DNA from: Methanobacteriota archaeon
GTDB taxonomy: Archaea > Thermoplasmatota > Thermoplasmata > RBG-16-68-12
Length of the DNA: 15,874 nt
Direction of reading: 5' to 3'
Assembly (NCBI GenBank): GCA_005878515.1
Contig: VBLZ01000080.1
Coordinates: forward strand, 1 to 15,874
The notes below the pieces were generated by a model. That model did no database searches. It had not been told where the DNA came from and saw only the letters and a list, made by a program, of their open reading frames with translations. Each line of letters starts with the position of its first letter. Within the stretch, counting starts at the first letter, position 1. Below are positions 1-6,967 of this stretch, one piece after another. A program made the translations under genes and the position numbers.

Positions 1-2592
1 GAGAAGGCGAGGGCGCTGCTCGGCAGCGCGTCCGAGGAACTGCTCGCCTTCGTCCGCGCGCGCATCACGACCGCGCATGGCCTCAAGATCGATGTCGACG
101 AGATGTCGGACCTCGCTCGCCGGTCTCGCCTCGCCTTCGGGGTCCAGAATTACCACGAGGGCCTTCGCCTGTTGAACGAGGCGAACGAGCGGGCCGGTAA
201 GATGACCGCGCTCCATCGCCAGGCGTACAACGCGATCGCGAGCGGGGCCGCGTTCGTGGCCGAGGCGAAGAAGCGCAACGTCGACGTCTCGAAGGTCGTC
301 GAGATGCTCGTCGACGCGAAGAAGGCGTTCGAACGGCTCGACTACGAGCAGGCCCTGCAGATGGCCTCGTCGGCCCGTGCGGAGACGGACAAGCTCACGG
401 TCCTCTATTCCTCGGCCCAGAAGATCCTCTCGTCGCGCGGGCGCCTCGACCTGGCGGCGAAGATCGGGATCGACGCCCCCCATCTCCGGGACGTGTTCGG
501 GGCGGCGAAGGAGGCGATGAAGGCGAAGGAATACGAGAAGGCGCTCGCCCTCGCGCAACGCGCCGAGCAGGAGTTCACCGCGCTGATCCAGGAGAAGCTC
601 ACCTCATCCCTGACTTCGGCGGAAGCGGTCCTCGGCTCCGTGGAGGGCGTGAACCTCGCGCAATCGAGCGACGCGATCGTCAAGGCGCGCCAGCACCTCG
701 ACGCGGGCGAACTCGAACAGGCGGCGGACCTCACGCTCCGGCTGCGGGAGCAGCTCGACGTCTTGAAGCGGCAGGGGGACGAGGCGACGACGGCCTTGCG
801 CCGGCTCCGGGAGATGGTGGCCGACGCGGACGCGATGAACCTCCCGCTGTCCACGACGACCGGCTTGCTCGAGCGCGCGGACCGCGCATACAAGATGGGA
901 CAGTTCGACGAGGCCCTCGACCACGCCGCGCAGGCGGAGGCCGAGGCGTCGAAGGAACGCGACCGCGGAATCGGCGTGCGGATGCGAGGCTTCGAGGAGA
1001 CCCTCAAGCGGGCCCGCATGGACGGGACCGACACCCGATCCGCGGAGCGACTGTTCGAGCGGGCGCGCGAGTTCTTCCGGGCGAAGAAGTACCGCCAGGC
1101 GATCGCGGCCGCCGAGCAGAGCGAGGAAGAGGCGGAACGCGTCGGCCTCCAGCAGGGCATGTCGAAACAGGCCGTCGAGTCTGTGGAGCGGAAGCTCCGG
1201 GCGATCGGCAAGGGCCCCGTCGGCGTCACCTCGCTCGTGTCCGATTCCCGCCGGATGTTCAACGACGGCGACTACGTGAAGGCGCTCGACACCGCGATCC
1301 GTTCGTCCGACGCGATCGCCGATCTCCGGATCCTCCTCGAGGAGACCCAGGATGTGCGGAACCGGGCCCAGGCGCTCCTGCAGACGGCCTACGAGGTCGG
1401 CGCCGATTCGACGAAGTTCGAGAAGTTCTTCCAGGAAGGCGAGGTCGCCTTCGAGGCCGGGGAGGTCGAGCGCGCGAGCTCCGCATTCGCGGGCAGCATC
1501 GACTGGGGCCTCGGGCTCCTGAAGTCGTACGCGCGGGAGGAGCTGGCGAGGGCCGAACCGCTCGTCGAGACGTGCCGGAAGATGGAGGTCGACCCCACGC
1601 CAATCCAGAACAAGTTCTCGGAGGCCCGGACGTTGATCGACGCGGAGAATTTCCGGGACGCGCTGGCGCTCATCCGGTCCGGCCGGGATGCCGCGCAGGC
1701 GGCCCTCTCCGGGAAACTGAATCGAGCCATCCAAGAGGCCGCGGAGAACCTCGCCCACGCGAAGAAATTCGGCTCGGATTCCCGGGATGCCGAGGCGCTC
1801 CTGCGGCAGGCGAACGAGCAGATCCTCCAAGGCGAATTCGACAGGGCGATGGACGTGGTCAACAACGCCCTGGAACGGGTCGAGTCCGCGAAGGTCGTCG
1901 AGAAGCGGTTCATCGACCTCACGTACAAGGCCGAGACGACGATCCGAAACGGCCGCAAGTTCGGGATCGACATGAAGGCCGCCGAAGGGAAGCTGGCCCA
2001 GGCGATGCAACTGCGGAAATCCGATTTTTCGGAGTCGATCAAGGCCGCGGAGGAGGCGTACCGCGTCGCCTGGGAGGCGACCGAGGAGTTCGCGCCGAGC
2101 ATGAAGGCCTACGTCGACGTCGGCCCGGTCCGATTGAACGAGTGGGCGGACGCGACCCTCACGGTCGAGAACATCGGGAAGGGACTCGCGAAAGACGTCC
2201 GCGTGCGGATCCTCGGCGATGCGGAGACGGAGGACCTGGCCGAACTCCCGACCGTCGGCGCGCACCGCTCGGAGGCGCTGAGGTTCCGACTCAAGATGAC
2301 CGCCTCCGGCTCCGTGCCGCTGGCGATCCAGATCATCTCCCATCGGGTGTTCGACAACAAGGAGTACACGCAGGAGATGATCGCGCAGATCGACGTCTCC
2401 GAGCGTGTCCAGGAGAAGGCGAAGCGACTCGTCGCGGACCTCGAGACCCGGTGCCCGATCTGCAAGGGACTCATCAAGACCGGCTTCAAGGTCACCCGCT
2501 GCGGCTGCGGCCGGGACTTCCACGAGCTGTGCGCGAGCCGCGTGGGCCGCTGCCCGGTCTGCTTCCGCTCCCTGCAAGGCGCCGTCGAGTGA
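1..2592 (+). CDS. Large helical-repeat protein with CARDB-like domain and C-terminal RING-like zinc finger (5' partial)
   Basis: The frame is open from base 1 with no stop, so the gene begins left of the window; the ATG at 103 is probably internal. The visible 863 residues fall in three parts. First is a long helical array (about 109-2060) of eleven units near 63 residues, each with a TPR-like pattern: a bulky hydrophobic residue, four positions, an aromatic or hydrophobic residue, then usually Ala. Second is a beta-rich stretch (about 2101-2397) with the 'T-V-E-N-I-G-K-G' pattern of CARDB/NEW3-type domains. Third is a cysteine cluster (2452-2569) with ligand order C-x2-C, C-x-C, H-x2-C, C-x2-C, as in cross-brace RING-like fingers. 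No signal peptide or membrane segment is visible, so it is probably cytosolic. Function is unknown; a scaffold role is inference. It converges on hutH with the two stop codons directly abutting. Confidence 0.85.
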   Translation, partial: EKARALLGSASEELLAFVRARITTAHGLKIDVDEMSDLARRSRLAFGVQNYHEGLRLLNEANERAGKMTALHRQAYNAIASGAAFVAEAKKRNVDVSKVVEMLVDAKKAFERLDYEQALQMASSARAETDKLTVLYSSAQKILSSRGRLDLAAKIGIDAPHLRDVFGAAKEAMKAKEYEKALALAQRAEQEFTALIQEKLTSSLTSAEAVLGSVEGVNLAQSSDAIVKARQHLDAGELEQAADLTLRLREQLDVLKRQGDEATTALRRLREMVADADAMNLPLSTTTGLLERADRAYKMGQFDEALDHAAQAEAEASKERDRGIGVRMRGFEETLKRARMDGTDTRSAERLFERAREFFRAKKYRQAIAAAEQSEEEAERVGLQQGMSKQAVESVERKLRAIGKGPVGVTSLVSDSRRMFNDGDYVKALDTAIRSSDAIADLRILLEETQDVRNRAQALLQTAYEVGADSTKFEKFFQEGEVAFEAGEVERASSAFAGSIDWGLGLLKSYAREELARAEPLVETCRKMEVDPTPIQNKFSEARTLIDAENFRDALALIRSGRDAAQAALSGKLNRAIQEAAENLAHAKKFGSDSRDAEALLRQANEQILQGEFDRAMDVVNNALERVESAKVVEKRFIDLTYKAETTIRNGRKFGIDMKAAEGKLAQAMQLRKSDFSESIKAAEEAYRVAWEATEEFAPSMKAYVDVGPVRLNEWADATLTVENIGKGLAKDVRVRILGDAETEDLAELPTVGAHRSEALRFRLKMTASGSVPLAIQIISHRVFDNKEYTQEMIAQIDVSERVQEKAKRLVADLETRCPICKGLIKTGFKVTRCGCGRDFHELCASRVGRCPVCFRSLQGAVE
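109..2060 (+). repeat. Eleven-unit ~63-residue protein repeat array
   Basis: Counting residues from the internal Met at 103, the repeat anchor (the hydrophobic residue five before the Y/F/V/L of the 'G-x-Y-x-x-A-L' motif) falls at residues 12, 76, 139, 199, 263, 325, 386, 450, 512, 574 and 637. The spacings are 60-64 residues. Examples are YKMGQFDEAL, FRAKKYRQAI, FNDGDYVKAL and ILQGEFDRAM. The unit is about twice a TPR, so each probably holds a TPR-like helix pair plus additional helix. DNA identity between units is low, so this is an old protein-level repeat and not a recent DNA duplication. Confidence 0.75.
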
Positions 2593-4113
2593 TCAGGCGA
2601 GGCGGCCCGCGGCGCTCTCCACGGCCCCGAGGAGTTGGCCGGTCGCCATCCATTCCAGGATCCGATTCGCGTCCGGCGCGAGCGAGCGGTCCTCGACGAG
2701 CGGGGGGACCCCGGAGCGGACGAACTCGTACGCGGCCCGAGGGCCCGCGCCCGGACGAAGCGGTTTGAGGAACTCCAGGCCCTGGGCGGCCGCGAGGACC
2801 TCCAGGGCCACGACCCGCGCCGCGTTCTCCAGGGACTGCCGGGCCTTCAGGGCGGCCGCCATCCCCATCGGCACGAAGTCTTCCTGGTTCGCGGAGGTCG
2901 GGATCGAGTCGGCGGACGCTGGATGGGCGAGGACTTTGTTCTCGCTCGCGTAGCCGGCCGCGACGTACTGCACGATCATCATCCCGGAGTTCAGGCCGCT
3001 CTTCTGCGTCAGGAACGGGGGCAGCTCGCTCAGTCGCGTGTCGACGAGTCGCGCGATCCGGCGCTCCGAGAAGCCCGCGAGGACGGCCATCCCCAAGGCC
3101 ACATGGTCGAGCGCCATCGAGAGCGACTGCGCGTGGAAGTTCCCGCCGCTGACGCTCGTCCCCTCGGGGAAGATGAGCGGGTTGTCCGTCGCGGCGTTCA
3201 TCTCGATCCGCAGGCACGCGGCCGCACCGTCGAGGGCCGCCCGGACGGCCCCGAGGACCTGCGGGATGCATCGGAGCGTGTACGGGTCTTGCACCTTGTG
3301 CGGGCCTTTGTGGGACGGCACGATCTCGCTTCCCCGCAGGAGGCGTCGCAGGTTCGACGCGACCTCGCGCGCGCCGGGTTGCGGCTTCAACGCGATGAGG
3401 CGATCGTCGAACGGCTTCGGGGACCCGCGGAGGGCCTCGAACGACAGGGAGGCAGCCACCTGCGCGTCCTTCAGGAGGCGCAGGCCGTCGTTCACGACGA
3501 GCGCGCCGACGCCCGCCATGACCGAGGTGCCGTTGATGATCGCCAGGCCTTCCTTCGACTGGAGGGACAACGGAGCGAGCTTCGCCGTGGCGAGGGCTTT
3601 CGCCCCGGGGAGGAGCTGGCCGCCGACCTCCGCCTCGCCTTCGCCGACGAGCACCAGGCCGAGGTGCGCGAGGGGAGCGAGGTCGCCGCTCGCGCCGAGC
3701 GAGCCGCGCGACGGGATCACCGGATGGACCCCGCGGTTCAGGAAGTCCAGGAGGCGCGTCACGAGGAGCCGCCGGACGCCGGAGTAGCCCATCGCGAGCG
3801 TGTTCGCGCGCAGCAGGATCGCCGCGCGGACCTCATCGCGGCGGAGCGGCGGGCCCTGCCCGATCGCGTGGCTCCGCAGCAGATTGAGTTGCAACGTCCG
3901 CACATCGGCGTCGGAGATCTCGACGCTCGCGAGTTCGCCGAAGCCCGTCTTGATCCCATAGGCCAGCGAGCCTTTCGCGATGACCTTCTCGAGGGCCCGG
4001 CGGCTGGCGTCCACGCGCTTCGCCGCGGCCGGGGCCAGCGCGACCCGTTCGCCCTGGCGGGCCACCGCGACGACGTCGTCGAGGTCGAGCGACCGTCCGT
4101 CGATCGAACGCAT
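2593..4113 (-). CDS. hutH: Histidine ammonia-lyase
   Basis: Predicted to deaminate L-histidine to trans-urocanate and ammonia, the first step of histidine breakdown. The protein carries the Ala-Ser-Gly triad that cyclises into the MIO cofactor (GSLGASGDLAPLAHL), the active-site tyrosine context (SLAYGIKTGFGELA), the Ser-His pair typical of histidine-specific lyases (LLRSHAIGQG), GLNSGMMIVQ and PTSANQEDFVPMG. I chose the ATG at 4113 over the in-frame ATG at 4131. It gives 506 residues and puts the tyrosine and MIO serine at 52 and 142, close to 53 and 143 in the Pseudomonas enzyme. It also lies 33 bp from a TTTATC box, whereas 4131 is only about 15 bp from it. Unusual is Phe after Gln-Glu-Asp, where many HutH have His. 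No hutU, hutI or other hut gene is in the window. Divergent from rnz. Confidence 0.93.
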   Translation of the reverse strand: MRSIDGRSLDLDDVVAVARQGERVALAPAAAKRVDASRRALEKVIAKGSLAYGIKTGFGELASVEISDADVRTLQLNLLRSHAIGQGPPLRRDEVRAAILLRANTLAMGYSGVRRLLVTRLLDFLNRGVHPVIPSRGSLGASGDLAPLAHLGLVLVGEGEAEVGGQLLPGAKALATAKLAPLSLQSKEGLAIINGTSVMAGVGALVVNDGLRLLKDAQVAASLSFEALRGSPKPFDDRLIALKPQPGAREVASNLRRLLRGSEIVPSHKGPHKVQDPYTLRCIPQVLGAVRAALDGAAACLRIEMNAATDNPLIFPEGTSVSGGNFHAQSLSMALDHVALGMAVLAGFSERRIARLVDTRLSELPPFLTQKSGLNSGMMIVQYVAAGYASENKVLAHPASADSIPTSANQEDFVPMGMAAALKARQSLENAARVVALEVLAAAQGLEFLKPLRPGAGPRAAYEFVRSGVPPLVEDRSLAPDANRILEWMATGQLLGAVESAAGRLA

Positions 4114-4142
4114 GGAGGACCGCCGCGGCATCCCGGTTCCGC

Positions 4143-4149
4143 GATAAAG
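4143..4149 (-). promoter_or_regulatory. Putative hutH box A
   Basis: On the minus strand this reads CTTTATC, an archaeal TATA-like element centred about 33 bp before the ATG at 4113. It implies a very short leader. It sits back to back with the rnz element 25 bp away. Confidence 0.4.
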
Positions 4150-4170
4150 CTTTCACGCGGAGTCCAAGCC

Positions 4171-4177
4171 GTTAAGC
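4171..4177 (+). promoter_or_regulatory. Putative rnz box A
   Basis: GTTAAGC is the only A/T-rich element just upstream of rnz. It is centred about 31 bp before the ATG at 4205, which fits a near-leaderless transcript. No clear Shine-Dalgarno sequence precedes the start. Confidence 0.4.
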
Positions 4178-4204
4178 ATCCGCGGGCCTTCGGGAACCCG
4201 TCTC

Positions 4205-5113
4205 ATGCAGATCGTGTTCCTCGGCACCTCCGGATCGTGGCCGACGCCGCGACGGAACGTGAGCGCGGTCGCCGTCAAGCGGGGCCCGGAGGTCCTCCTG
4301 TTCGACTGCGGCGAAGGCACCCAGCGGCAGTTCATGCTGAGCAAGCTGAGCTTCATGCAGGTCTCCCGGATCTTCGTCTCCCACTTCCACGGCGACCATT
4401 TCCTCGGGCTGCCGGGGATGGTGCAGAGCATGTCGATGAACGGACGCGAGGCGCCCCTCGACGTGTACGGCCCGCGCGGCATCGAGCGGCTCGTCGGCGA
4501 GTTGCTGTCCCTCGGCTACTTCACGCCGGGATTCGCGGTGCGCGCGAAAGAGCTCCCGCCGGGCGGCGAGATCGACGGCGGCGAATACGTCGTGCGCTCG
4601 TTCGAGGCGGTCCACACGGTGCCGTGCGTGAGCTTCGTCCTCGAGGAGAAGACGCGCCCGGGCCGGTTCAGCGTCGATCGCGCGGAAGCCCTCGAGGTCC
4701 CGAGCGGGCCGCTCTACAGCCGGCTCCAGGCCGGCGAGCCGGTCACGATCGGCGGTCGGACGGTCCAGCCGGAGGACGTGCTAGGGCCGCCTCGGCGCGG
4801 TCGCAAGATCGTGTACACCGGCGACACGATGCCCCATGACGCCCTTGTGGAGGTCGCCCGAGGGGCGGACGTCCTCATCCACGACGCGACCTCCGATGCT
4901 GCGCTCGAGGAGAAGGCGAATCGCTATGGGCACTCGTCCTCGCGGCAGGCGGCGCAGGTCGCGAAGGAGGCGGGAGTCGGGCTCCTCGTCCTCACGCATC
5001 TGAGCCCGCGTTATGAGGACCCGACGAGGATCCTCGACGATGCGAAGAACGTCTTCGAGAACGTCCGGGTGGCCGAGGACTTCCTGGAAATCGAGGTCCC
5101 CTATCCTGATTAA
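4205..5113 (+). CDS. rnz: Ribonuclease Z (tRNase Z, tRNA 3' endonuclease)
   Basis: A metallo-beta-lactamase-fold endonuclease that removes the 3' trailer from tRNA precursors in the cytoplasm. The 302-residue length fits the short tRNase Z class. Zinc-binding and catalytic elements are all visible: GEGTQRQ (37-43), the S-H-F-H-G-D-H motif with H60, H62, D64 and H65, H137, the aspartate of YTGDTMP (D207), H243 in the YGHSSS segment, and H265 in THLSPRY. The flexible-arm region lies around residues 148-180 (EKTRPGRFSVD onward). The protein starts right at the first beta strand (MQIVFLGTSG), as usual in the family, so the start is secure. It is transcribed alone, divergent from hutH, and ends just before a palindromic site. 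Confidence 0.96.
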   Translation: MQIVFLGTSGSWPTPRRNVSAVAVKRGPEVLLFDCGEGTQRQFMLSKLSFMQVSRIFVSHFHGDHFLGLPGMVQSMSMNGREAPLDVYGPRGIERLVGELLSLGYFTPGFAVRAKELPPGGEIDGGEYVVRSFEAVHTVPCVSFVLEEKTRPGRFSVDRAEALEVPSGPLYSRLQAGEPVTIGGRTVQPEDVLGPPRRGRKIVYTGDTMPHDALVEVARGADVLIHDATSDAALEEKANRYGHSSSRQAAQVAKEAGVGLLVLTHLSPRYEDPTRILDDAKNVFENVRVAEDFLEIEVPYPD

Positions 5114-5134
5114 CGCTTTGAAGGCCGATTTGCG

Positions 5135-5158
5135 CGTTATCGTCGGACAACGATAACG
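5135..5158. promoter_or_regulatory. Palindromic site, copy 1: GTTATCGT-N6-ACGATAAC
   Basis: Two perfect 9-base arms, CGTTATCGT (5135-5143) and ACGATAACG (5150-5158), surround the 6-base spacer CGGACA. It lies between the convergent ends of rnz and the small gene at 5163-5402. No T-run follows on either strand, so an ordinary terminator is unlikely. The same arms with the same spacer length recur at 5440-5461. Confidence 0.7.
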
Positions 5159-5162
5159 AACC

Positions 5163-5402
5163 TCACGCGGTCCTCGCGATCTCGGTCTTCGTACGCTGCA
5201 CAAACCGTTCCATCTCCCTCCGGGCGCGATCCGCGTAGGCCTCGACCCGTCGCACCACGACTTCCCGCGACCGAGGATCCGTGGTGGGCCCGATGTATTC
5301 CTCCAGTTGCTCTCGGCGACCCCCTCGTTCTTCGTAGTGCCAGAAATAGAGGTATCGACCTCGTCGAATCGTCTTCACGCAATAGCCGCAACCGATCATC
5401 AT
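5163..5402 (-). CDS. Small basic protein of unknown function, possibly DNA-binding
   Basis: I do not recognise the family with certainty. The preferred start is the ATG at 5402 (79 residues) because an archaeal-type Shine-Dalgarno GGTGGT lies 6 bp upstream; an in-frame ATG at 5435 would add 11 residues but sits too close to the promoter. A short N-terminal segment with GCGYC precedes a strand-turn-strand region (RRGRYLYFWHYEE, then REQLEEYIGP), then a long charged helix rich in Arg and Glu. Such a beta-hairpin plus helix resembles small archaeal proteins and the N-terminal parts of some transposases or integrases, so DNA binding is plausible but unproven. Codon bias is weaker than in the neighbours. 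Copies of one palindrome lie just upstream and just downstream. Confidence 0.6.
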   Translation of the reverse strand: MMIGCGYCVKTIRRGRYLYFWHYEERGGRREQLEEYIGPTTDPRSREVVVRRVEAYADRARREMERFVQRTKTEIARTA

Positions 5403-5439
5403 CGCACGACCACCTTTGTCTTGCAACGGATTCAATGCC

Positions 5440-5461
5440 GTTATCGTTATTTAACGATAAC
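5440..5461. promoter_or_regulatory. Palindromic site, copy 2, over the small gene's box A
   Basis: GTTATCGT (5440-5447), spacer TATTTA, ACGATAAC (5454-5461); counting the spacer ends, the perfect arms reach 10 bases around a TT centre. Read on the minus strand, the centre TTAAATAA is a good archaeal box A about 48 bp before the ATG at 5402, which leaves a leader of about 20 nt carrying the GGTGGT ribosome site. A protein bound here would cover the promoter, as an operator does. Confidence 0.65.
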
Positions 5462-5594
5462 AATGGGGTCAGCGAACCTATTTCCTTCCGTCGTTTCCAA
5501 GGCGTGTACGGGGTACGGGGCCCCACGAGGCAGTCTGGACAGAATGAAGCCCTAGTCGTGGTCCCGCTCCGCCGCGAAACCGGTCGAAACCTTG

Positions 5595-6149
5595 ATGAGA
5601 GCGGGCTTCAATGAAGAACCCCGAGGGAATGGTTTGACGACGGTCTCAAGGTGGCGGACGTACCTGCGTGGCCATCGCAGGATCGCTGGAATCCTAGTGG
5701 TCCTTATGATCGCGGGGGCGGCGACAGGATCCCTTGCCATCATCTCAAACATCCTTCAGTACCCTGGAAACACCCAGGTTGCGGGCCAGCCGGTCGTCGT
5801 CACGGCGCTGACCCTGGGGGCCAACGGGACCTCCCTTACCTGGTTCGTCGGTATCGCGAAGAACGTGTCGGTCTCCGCTCAACCCAACGGCTACGTCGGA
5901 AACGCGCACATTGTCTACGAGGTACACGCGAGCGGAGCAACCTGCCAGCACTCCGCCGGCACCAACATCAGTTTGACTGCCGAGGACGGTTGGGACAGCG
6001 TCGGTTCCTGCACCTCTGGCACGAACCTCGTCACATTCACGACGGGGTCGAAGTACTTCAACGGGGCGACGCTCTACTTCTACTTCGCCATGACGATTTA
6101 CCAAGACTATGGCGCCGTCACGTTGGATATCTACTCCGTCACAGGCTGA
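5595..6149 (+). CDS. Small membrane-anchored or secreted surface protein, unknown function
   Basis: 184 residues from the ATG at 5595 (a TTG lies directly before it at 5592). A strongly basic N-terminus (RWRTYLRGHRRI) is followed by one hydrophobic segment (about 29-51, IAGILVVLMIAGAATG...), then a beta-rich Ser/Thr/Gly domain with an aromatic C-terminal part (YFYFAMTIYQDYG). Two cysteines (C117, C139) could form a disulfide and three N-glycosylation sequons (N77, N90, N124) lie after the segment, so the C-terminal part is probably outside the cell. The segment may be a signal anchor or an uncleaved signal; a pilin-like role was considered but no clear class III cleavage site is seen. No convincing promoter or Shine-Dalgarno was found, and third-position GC is somewhat lower than in neighbouring genes. 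The start is uncertain. Confidence 0.6.
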   Translation: MRAGFNEEPRGNGLTTVSRWRTYLRGHRRIAGILVVLMIAGAATGSLAIISNILQYPGNTQVAGQPVVVTALTLGANGTSLTWFVGIAKNVSVSAQPNGYVGNAHIVYEVHASGATCQHSAGTNISLTAEDGWDSVGSCTSGTNLVTFTTGSKYFNGATLYFYFAMTIYQDYGAVTLDIYSVTG

Positions 6150-6227
6150 CCGGAGCGGCAGACCCGTTATGTAATTCCGCCCTCGCACGGGAGCGCCAGC
6201 CCGAAGAGAGGGGCCGCGCACTTCCGT

Positions 6228-6788
6228 TCATAGGAGTTTCATCAAGTCCGACTTCGTGACGATGCCGGTGACGTCGCCCTTCGCGGTCACGAGGACGGCA
6301 TTGTAGTGTCGCAGCAGGCTCGCGGCGAGCTCGACCGGCGCCTTCGCGTCGACCTGCGGGAACGCCGGCTCCATGACCTCGTCCACGCGGATCCGCGCGA
6401 GGTCCTTCGGGTCTTTGCCGGAGAGGATGAGGTTGTTGATCACCTTGTCCGAGATCGAGCCGACCGGGTGGCCGTTGTGCATTACGGGCATCTGAGAGAA
6501 CTTCCAGTGGCGCATCTCGTCCACGGCGGTGGCGAGCGGAATCTTCGCCTCGACGTACTGGACCTTCCGCGTCTGGATCTGTTCGACGAGCGCTTTCTTC
6601 TCCTGCCGCTTCAGCTCGGCCTGGAGGGATGCCATGACCCGGCGGACGACGTCGTACGAGGGGTTCATTTGCCGCTTCTCGATCTTCACGATGGTCGACT
6701 GGCTGACGTTCGAGAGTCGCGCCAGGGCGGTCTGCGTGAGCCCGAGGGCCTTCCGGAGCCGCGGGACCTCTTCCAGATCGGGCATCAT
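6228..6788 (-). CDS. HTH (XRE-type) transcriptional regulator with two CBS domains
   Basis: A 186-residue protein of the archaeal COG3620 type: an N-terminal Cro/XRE helix-turn-helix (about 8-55, LRKALGLTQTALARL... VSQSTIVKIEKRQMNPSYD), a linker helix, then a CBS pair (about 74-125 and 132-186; SQMPVMHNGHPVGSISD and AVLVTAKGDVTGIVTKSDL are typical CBS ends). CBS pairs commonly bind adenosyl ligands such as AMP, ATP, SAM or MTA, so this is likely a ligand-sensing regulator. I chose the ATG at 6788 (ATG at 6785 also possible) over one at 6836, because family members begin just before the HTH and a TATA-like element lies 27 bp upstream. It is divergent from metK across 179 bp, which makes regulation of metK plausible but unproven. 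Confidence 0.87.
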   Translation of the reverse strand: MMPDLEEVPRLRKALGLTQTALARLSNVSQSTIVKIEKRQMNPSYDVVRRVMASLQAELKRQEKKALVEQIQTRKVQYVEAKIPLATAVDEMRHWKFSQMPVMHNGHPVGSISDKVINNLILSGKDPKDLARIRVDEVMEPAFPQVDAKAPVELAASLLRHYNAVLVTAKGDVTGIVTKSDLMKLL

Positions 6789-6810
6789 CTTCGCCGGCAA
6801 TGGGCCAGGG

Positions 6811-6820
6811 GTACATATTC
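6811..6820 (-). promoter_or_regulatory. Putative box A of the HTH-CBS gene
   Basis: The minus strand reads GAATATGTAC, centred about 27 bp before the ATG at 6788. This is the standard distance from box A to the transcription start, so the message would be leaderless. Confidence 0.45.
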
Positions 6821-6853
6821 CTACCGGAATTTTCAAAGCGATTGCATATTATT

Positions 6854-6869
6854 GGCTGGCGAACCGGCC
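6854..6869. other. Short inverted repeat in the metK/HTH-CBS intergenic region
   Basis: GGCTGG and CCGGCC flank a CGAA loop (6 pairs, one of them G-T). It sits midway between the two divergent promoters. ACCGG also occurs at 6823, 6863 and 6890. It could be a regulator site or chance in GC-rich DNA. Confidence 0.25.
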
Positions 6870-6918
6870 ATGGAATCGCTCGCGGCCGTACCGGCTCGGC
6901 GCGACGCGGCGACAAAAG

Positions 6919-6927
6919 CCATATATG
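6919..6927 (+). promoter_or_regulatory. Putative metK box A
   Basis: CCATATATG is the clearest TATA-like element in this gap, about 45 bp before the GTG at 6968. The predicted leader is about 18-20 nt and contains a purine-rich CGGGGGA ribosome site about 7 bp before the GTG. Confidence 0.5.
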
Positions 6928-6967
6928 CACCCCCGCATCCACGCCGCACAGCCGTCGGGGGACTTCC

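Noticed and set aside
604..2577. Long antisense open frame (657 codons) opposite the repeat protein
   Set aside because: Arg/Leu/Asp-rich translation with no domain; a mirror effect of strong GC bias at third positions in the real gene on the plus strand.
2635..4839. 734-codon plus-strand frame across hutH and rnz
   Set aside because: It runs over two well-supported genes and their divergent promoters and has low-complexity Arg-rich sequence; a shadow frame.
5135..5461. Palindrome pair as transposon terminal repeats or dif/lox-like recombination sites
   Set aside because: Each copy is itself a full palindrome, no target duplication or transposase is seen, and the 6 bp spacers differ, which would not support strand exchange; an operator pair fits better.
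5508..5521. Tandem TACGGGG x2
   Set aside because: Only two 7-base units followed by GGGGCCCC-like sequence; expected by chance in GC-rich DNA.
5595..6149. Archaeal pilin or archaellin
   Set aside because: The hydrophobic segment follows a basic stretch, but no convincing prepilin-peptidase site is seen and no pilus genes are nearby.
6789..6967. SAM riboswitch upstream of metK
   Set aside because: The predicted leader is only about 20 nt, too short for any known SAM riboswitch.
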